From an uncultured Prevotellaceae bacterium (GTDB lineage: Bacteria; Bacteroidota; Bacteroidia; Bacteroidales; Bacteroidaceae): a DNA stretch of 64,000 nt. This document shows, piece by piece, positions 60,801-64,000 of this stretch (the stretch's first letter is position 1; every line of letters starts with the position of its first letter). The stretch is from positions 80,373 through 144,372 of the forward strand of contig CACYJV010000002.1 of NCBI GenBank assembly GCA_902774815.1, in the 5' to 3' direction. The notes under the pieces were generated by a model that was not told the origin of the DNA, searched no databases, and saw only the letters and a program-made list of their open reading frames with translations. A program made the translations under genes and the position numbers.

Positions 60801-62483
60801 ATACAAATCAAGGTGGCACAGGGAGCCAAGCCTGGCGAGGGCGGACAGTTGCCGGGCTTCAAGGTGAACGACATCATCGCCAAGACACGCAATGCGATTC
60901 CCGGCATCTCGCTCATCTCACCTCCACCACATCACGACATTTACAGCATTGAGGACTTGGCACAACTCATCTTCGACCTGAAGAATGTCAATCCCACCGC
61001 TGCCGTCAGCGTGAAACTCGTTGCCGAGAGTGGCGTGGGAACGATTGCCGCCGGTGTGGCGAAGGCGAAAGCCGACCTCATCGTCATCAGTGGTTCTGAG
61101 GGTGGCACGGGTGCCAGCCCTGCCAGCTCGATGCGCTTCGCTGGTATCTCGCCAGAGATTGGACTTGCCGAGACGCAACAAACGCTTGTGATGAACGGCC
61201 TGCGCAACCAGGTTCGCCTGCAGACCGACGGCCAGCTGAAGACGGCCAAGGATGTCATCATCATGGCGATGCTGGGAGCCGACGAGTTCTCGTTTGGCAC
61301 GCTGCCGCTGATAGTGCTTGGCTGTGTCATGATGCGCAAGTGCAACACCAACACCTGTCCGATGGGTGTGGCAACGCAGAACCCCGAGCTTCGCAAGCAT
61401 TTCGAGGGTCGCGCCGACTACGTCGTGAACTTCTTCACGTTCTTAGCCCGGCAGGTTCGCGAATATCTCAGCGAAATGGGTGTTCACAGCCTGAAGGAAA
61501 TTATCGGACATACAGAACTCATAGAGGTTGATACCACCCATGCTTCCGATAAGCAGAAAACCCTTGACTTCACCCGTCTGCTACACAAACCTGAAACTGA
61601 CAAGGCATTGTATTGGGACCGTGGAGCTTTTACGAAGGTTAGCGGCGTGAAGGACGAGGAGATTATCAAGGCCTGCCAGAAGGCTATCGAGGGCCAGGAG
61701 GAAGTCACTCTCGACTACGCCATCAAGAATACCGATCGTGCCGTGACGACGATGCTCAGCGGTGTCATCGCCAGGAAATACGGTGAGGCAGGCCTGCCCG
61801 CTGACACCATCAACATCAAGTTCAAGGGAGCGGCGGGACAGTCGTTTGGCGCCTTTGCCGTTCGTGGCTTGAACATCCGACTCGAAGGCGAGTGCAACGA
61901 CTATTTTGGCAAGGGTCTCAGCGGTGGCCGAATCTCCATCCTGCCACCCGCCCGCTCGGGTGAAGACTTCCATGCCGAGGAGAACATCATTGCCGGCAAT
62001 ACGGGTTTATACGGAGCCACCTCCGGCGAGTTGTACGTCAATGGAAAGGTGGGCGAGCGCTTCGGTGTTCGCAACTCAGGAGCCGTCGCCGTCATCGAAG
62101 GTGCAGGCGACCATTGTTGCGAATACATGACGGGAGGTCGTGTGGTGGTGCTCGGCGAGACGGGCCGCAACTTCGCTGCAGGCATGAGTGGTGGTGTGGC
62201 CTACGTCTACGACCCCAAGCACACATTCGACTACTTCTGCAACATGGATATGGTTGAAATCAACCTCGTCGAGGACAGCGTCTCGCGCAAGGAACTGCTG
62301 GAACTCGTACGCCAGCACTATCTCTTCACGGGTTCGGAGCTGGCCGGTCGCATGCTCGACGACTGGAGCCGCTACTGCGAGGACTTCGTGCAGGTAGTGC
62401 CCATTGAGTACAAGCGCGTGCTTCAAGAGGAACAGATGAACAAGCTGCGCCAGAAGATTGCCGACATGCAGCGTGATTATTAG
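57861..62483 (+). CDS. gltB: Glutamate synthase large subunit
   Basis: Transfers the amide of glutamine to 2-oxoglutarate (GOGAT). It has 1540 residues from ATG 57861, with TAAGGA upstream. The class II amidotransferase Cys follows an 18-residue propeptide (YEHDACGVGMVV). Then come HSRFSTNTFPTWSLAQPFRL, the central domain (GYGASALCPYMTF), the FMN/2-oxoglutarate barrel (GEGGEDNARYHQIVN, KPGEGGQLPGFKVNDIIAKT, SGSEGGTGASPASS, MMRKCNTNTCPMGVAT with the 3Fe-4S cysteines) and a C-terminal beta-helix (GLSGGRISI). Repeat-encoded stretches sit at residues 149-158 and 642-655. gltD follows. Confidence 0.97.
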   Translation: MARSKQNGLYQRHYEHDACGVGMVVNIHGGKSHELVDQALRVLENMEHRGAETRDKTGDGAGIMLQIPHEFILLQGIPVPEKGKYGTGLLFLPKEEEEQQKILSVMIEEIEREGLQLMHLRTVPTSPEVLGEAARQVEPAIKQAFIAYPQPFTKGGEFSYSQHDDASLKRKLYIIRKRIERRITHSDFYICSLSNTNIIYKGMLTSRQLRRYFPDLSSPYLTSGLALVHSRFSTNTFPTWSLAQPFRLLAHNGEINTIRGNRGWMKARESVLNSEALGDIKEISPIVQEDMSDSASLDNVFEFLMMSGLSLPHAMAILVPESFNEKNPISEDLKAFYEYHSILMEPWDGPAALLFSDGRYAGGMLDRNGLRPSRYTITKQGLIVVASEVGVMDFEPGDVVSKGRLQPGKILLIDTQEGKIYYDGEIKRQLAGAHPYREWLSENRVQLEKLKSGRKVDNSVSDFEQKLATFGFGQEDIDKTIVPMATMGQEPVAAMGNDTPLAVVSDRPQLLFNYFRQQFAQVTNPAIDPIREELVMSLTEYIGAVGTNILTPDESNCKMVRLPQPVLTNTQLDILCNIRYKGFKTIKLAMTFETHSHPERDCSDYAQAGEALRMALDKLCKDAEKAVDEGYNYIILTDKCILPPLPSGGVGGGFIPSLLAVSAVHHYLISVGKRVQTALIVESGEIRETMHAALLLGYGASALCPYMTFAILDDLVKRGKIQEDYETAEKHYIKAVDKGLKKIMSKMGISTIRSYRGAKIFESIGLGEDLLRRYFGTDVSTIGGIGLQEIARDAIRLREAGMEAADAQHSVLSPQLTNHGLFSWRKDGIRHAWNPETIARLQLATRLGSYEKFKEWASLVDEKDSTIFIRDFMGWKKAATPTPLDEVEPVDSIVKHFVTGAMSFGALSIEAHEALALAMNQLGTRSNTGEGGEDNARYHQIVNRELPNGKSVGVSLSSKTKQVASGRFGVTAEYLVNAEEIQIKVAQGAKPGEGGQLPGFKVNDIIAKTRNAIPGISLISPPPHHDIYSIEDLAQLIFDLKNVNPTAAVSVKLVAESGVGTIAAGVAKAKADLIVISGSEGGTGASPASSMRFAGISPEIGLAETQQTLVMNGLRNQVRLQTDGQLKTAKDVIIMAMLGADEFSFGTLPLIVLGCVMMRKCNTNTCPMGVATQNPELRKHFEGRADYVVNFFTFLARQVREYLSEMGVHSLKEIIGHTELIEVDTTHASDKQKTLDFTRLLHKPETDKALYWDRGAFTKVSGVKDEEIIKACQKAIEGQEEVTLDYAIKNTDRAVTTMLSGVIARKYGEAGLPADTINIKFKGAAGQSFGAFAVRGLNIRLEGECNDYFGKGLSGGRISILPPARSGEDFHAEENIIAGNTGLYGATSGELYVNGKVGERFGVRNSGAVAVIEGAGDHCCEYMTGGRVVVLGETGRNFAAGMSGGVAYVYDPKHTFDYFCNMDMVEINLVEDSVSRKELLELVRQHYLFTGSELAGRMLDDWSRYCEDFVQVVPIEYKRVLQEEQMNKLRQKIADMQRDY
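58305..58334 (+). repeat. Palindromic repeat-like insertion in gltB, first
   Basis: GCAGCCCTTCACCAAGGGAG GGGAGTTT encodes QPFTKGGEFS between AFIAYP and the conserved LKRKLYIIRKR segment. It is more diverged than the copy at 59786. Confidence 0.6.
59786..59822 (+). repeat. Palindromic repeat insertion in gltB, second
   Basis: ACCTCCCCTCCCCTCGGGAG followed by GGGTCGGGGGTGGGTTC encodes PPLPSGGVGGGF between ILTDKCI and IPSLLAVSAVHH. It is nearly identical to the copy at 101-133. Confidence 0.9.
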
Positions 62484-62516
62484 AGTCCCCTAAGATAGGG
62501 GGTTGGGGGTCTTACC
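62484..62516. repeat. Palindromic repeat between gltB and gltD
   Basis: AGTCCCCTAAGATAGGGGGT TGGGGGTCTTACC follows the gltB stop directly. It is a variant of the same family. Confidence 0.65.
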
Positions 62517-62566
62517 CTACATTTACGAGGACAAAATCTACATAGTTTCCAAAAACAAAGAAAGAA

Positions 62567-63922
62567 ATGGGAAATCCAAAAGCATTCTTAGAGATACACC
62601 GCCAAGAGGCAGGATACCGTCCGATTCACGATCGGATTCACGACTTCGGCGAGGTGGAGCAGACGCTCAACACCCGGGAGCGCAAGCTGCAGGCGAGTCG
62701 TTGCATGGACTGTGGTGTACCCTTCTGTCATTGGGCTTGTCCGTTGGGAAACAAAGCCCCGGAATGGAACGACGCGCTGTATAAAGGCTACTGGGAACGG
62801 GCCTACCGACTGCTGTCGAGCACCAATCCTTTCCCCGAGTTTACGGGCCGCATCTGTCCGGCACTATGCGAGAAAGCCTGTGTGCTCAACCGCTTCAACC
62901 ACGAGCCTACGACTAATCGCGAGGACGAGTGTGCCATCACAGAGGCAGCCTTCCGCGAGGGGTATATCCAGCCGCGCGTGCCTAAGAGAAATGGAAAGAA
63001 GGTGGCCGTGATTGGTGCCGGTCCTGCCGGACTTGCTGCTGCCAATGCACTCAACCAGATGGGGTATGCGGTTGCCGTTTTCGATAAGAATGAGGCTGCT
63101 GGCGGATTGTTGCGCTACGGCATCCCCAACTTCAAGCTCAACAAGGCCGTCATCGACCGCCGTATCGCAGTGTTGGAGCAGGAAGGCATCGCTTTTCACT
63201 ATGGCGAGGCAGTTGCGTGCGACGAAGCCTTTGCCAGTCGGTTCGATGCCGTAGTCATCGCCACGGGGTCGCCTACAGCAAGAGACTTGAAAGTACCCGG
63301 CCGGGAACTAAACGGCGTTCACCTTGCCCTCGAACTGCTGAGCCAGCAGAATCGTGTGCTTGCCGGCATCGAGTTCAGCAAAGACGAGCTCATCAGTGCC
63401 AAAGGCAAAGACGTGCTGGTCATTGGCGGCGGCGACACCGGTAGCGACTGCATCGGAACAGCCCATCGGCAGGGGTGCAGGAGCGTGACGCAGATTGAAA
63501 TCATGCCCAAGCCCGTGGAGGGACCCGATGACCCGCAGAACCCCTGGCCCAATTGGCCTCGCACCCTCAAGACCACCTCGTCGCATGAGGAGGGATGTAC
63601 GCGCCGTTGGAATATCAACACCCTGGAGTTCCTGGGCGAGAACGGCAAGCTCACGGGCGTGAGGGTGCAGGAAATCGACTGGGAACCGAATCCCGACGGT
63701 GGTCGCCCCCTCATGGTGGAGAAAGGCGAGCCCGAAATCATCAAGGCCGAACTCGTACTTCTCGCCATGGGATTCCTGAAGCCCGAGCATCCTGCCTACC
63801 CCGAGCACGTGTTCGTCTGCGGCGATGCCCTGAGTGGAGCCTCACTGGTCGTAAGGGCAATGGCCAGCGGCATAGAGACGGCACGGAAAGTGGATGCCTT
63901 CCTCGCGGCCACGATTCAATAG
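62567..63922 (+). CDS. gltD: Glutamate synthase small subunit
   Basis: FAD/iron-sulfur subunit of 451 residues that passes electrons from NAD(P)H to GltB. The N-terminal double-cluster region has CMDCGVPFCHWACPLGNKAP and CPALCEKACVLN. The first nucleotide-binding loop is VAVIGAGPAGLAAANAL (FAD) and the second VLVIGGGDTGSDCIG (NADPH). CRSVTQIEIMPKPVEGPDDP and the closing CGDALSGASLVVRAMASGIE match the family. It is cotranscribed with gltB, 83 bases downstream. Confidence 0.96.
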   Translation: MGNPKAFLEIHRQEAGYRPIHDRIHDFGEVEQTLNTRERKLQASRCMDCGVPFCHWACPLGNKAPEWNDALYKGYWERAYRLLSSTNPFPEFTGRICPALCEKACVLNRFNHEPTTNREDECAITEAAFREGYIQPRVPKRNGKKVAVIGAGPAGLAAANALNQMGYAVAVFDKNEAAGGLLRYGIPNFKLNKAVIDRRIAVLEQEGIAFHYGEAVACDEAFASRFDAVVIATGSPTARDLKVPGRELNGVHLALELLSQQNRVLAGIEFSKDELISAKGKDVLVIGGGDTGSDCIGTAHRQGCRSVTQIEIMPKPVEGPDDPQNPWPNWPRTLKTTSSHEEGCTRRWNINTLEFLGENGKLTGVRVQEIDWEPNPDGGRPLMVEKGEPEIIKAELVLLAMGFLKPEHPAYPEHVFVCGDALSGASLVVRAMASGIETARKVDAFLAATIQ

Positions 63923-63977
63923 GAAGCCACGTTTATACACAATCAGCTAAATTATTCATTATAAAATAGAAACGACA

Positions 63978-64000
63978 ATGGAGACATTAAGATTTCAGGT
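63978..64000 (+). CDS. Start of a gene, possibly glutamine synthetase type III
   Basis: Seven codons, METLRFQ, are visible before the window ends. The N-terminus resembles type III glutamine synthetases of Bacteroidota as I remember them, and the position after gltBD would make a GS-GOGAT operon. The evidence is thin, and any other protein is possible. Confidence 0.4.

Overview
The window looks like a chromosomal stretch from a member of Bacteroidota, order Bacteroidales, most likely Prevotellaceae. Supporting signs are repeated promoters of the TTTG-N19/20-TAnnTTTG type, a TonB-receptor/anti-sigma/ECF-sigma set, a FimB/Mfa2-like lipoprotein, an LL-diaminopimelate aminotransferase (DapL) lysine pathway, an NfeD/SPFH pair, and the block sigma54-activator/LptE/TPR protein/SecG. 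No phage, conjugative element, insertion sequence or CRISPR array is visible.

Layout. 1-2.7 kb: ffh (minus), then a 300 bp nest of inverted repeats, then a SIMPL-domain protein. 2.9-6.7 kb: outer-membrane receptor, short FecR-like anti-sigma and ECF sigma, all minus. 6.8-10.2 kb: endonuclease/exonuclease/phosphatase-fold protein, flavoprotein, a 38-unit heptamer array, an outer-membrane protein and a secreted protein. 10.2-15.7 kb: phenylalanine/tyrosine operon (prephenate dehydratase, aminotransferase, DAHP synthase-chorismate mutase, prephenate dehydrogenase, DMT exporter). It is preceded by a complete attenuator: a leader peptide with Phe/Tyr codons, an antiterminator segment and a terminator. 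15.7-22.2 kb: copper-type P-ATPase with an unusually small cytoplasmic segment, a frameshifted phosphodiester glycosidase, an ECF sigma/anti-sigma/secreted-protein trio and an esterase. 22.2-31 kb: SDR, wecB, a DUF4421 remnant, cupin/HxlR divergent pair, Tat-exported aldo/keto reductase, glmS and pyrG. 31.3-38.1 kb: dapF-dapL, a lipoprotein, SPFH/STM3941-like/NfeD, a membrane-anchored HTH protein and an M48 protease. 38.2-44.4 kb: small basic protein, Mfa2-like lipoprotein, AmpG-like permease and a 1257-residue glycosyltransferase/DUF4922/SpoIID fusion. 44.5-51.5 kb: a candidate small RNA, rlmN, pdxA, a flippase-like protein, the lptE-secG block and tRNA-His. 51.5-64 kb: nitrogen assimilation, with asnB, a half-length carB, carA and amtB on minus, and gltB, gltD and the first codons of a probable glutamine synthetase on plus.

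Two themes cut across the window. First, short repeats have invaded it heavily: GC-rich palindromes (core CCCCTCCC..GGGAGGGG) and 7-bp tandem repeats (RGGTRAT and relatives). They sit between genes but also in frame inside TyrA, CopA, CarA, GltB (twice), WecB and the aldo/keto reductase, where they encode low-complexity peptides in otherwise conserved enzymes. Second, several genes have the -7 promoter box only 4-10 nt before the start codon, which predicts leaderless or nearly leaderless mRNAs.

Functionally, the aromatic operon couples first-step, branch-point and terminal enzymes of Phe/Tyr synthesis under one attenuator. The right-hand cluster joins ammonium uptake to the glutamine/glutamate enzymes that use it.
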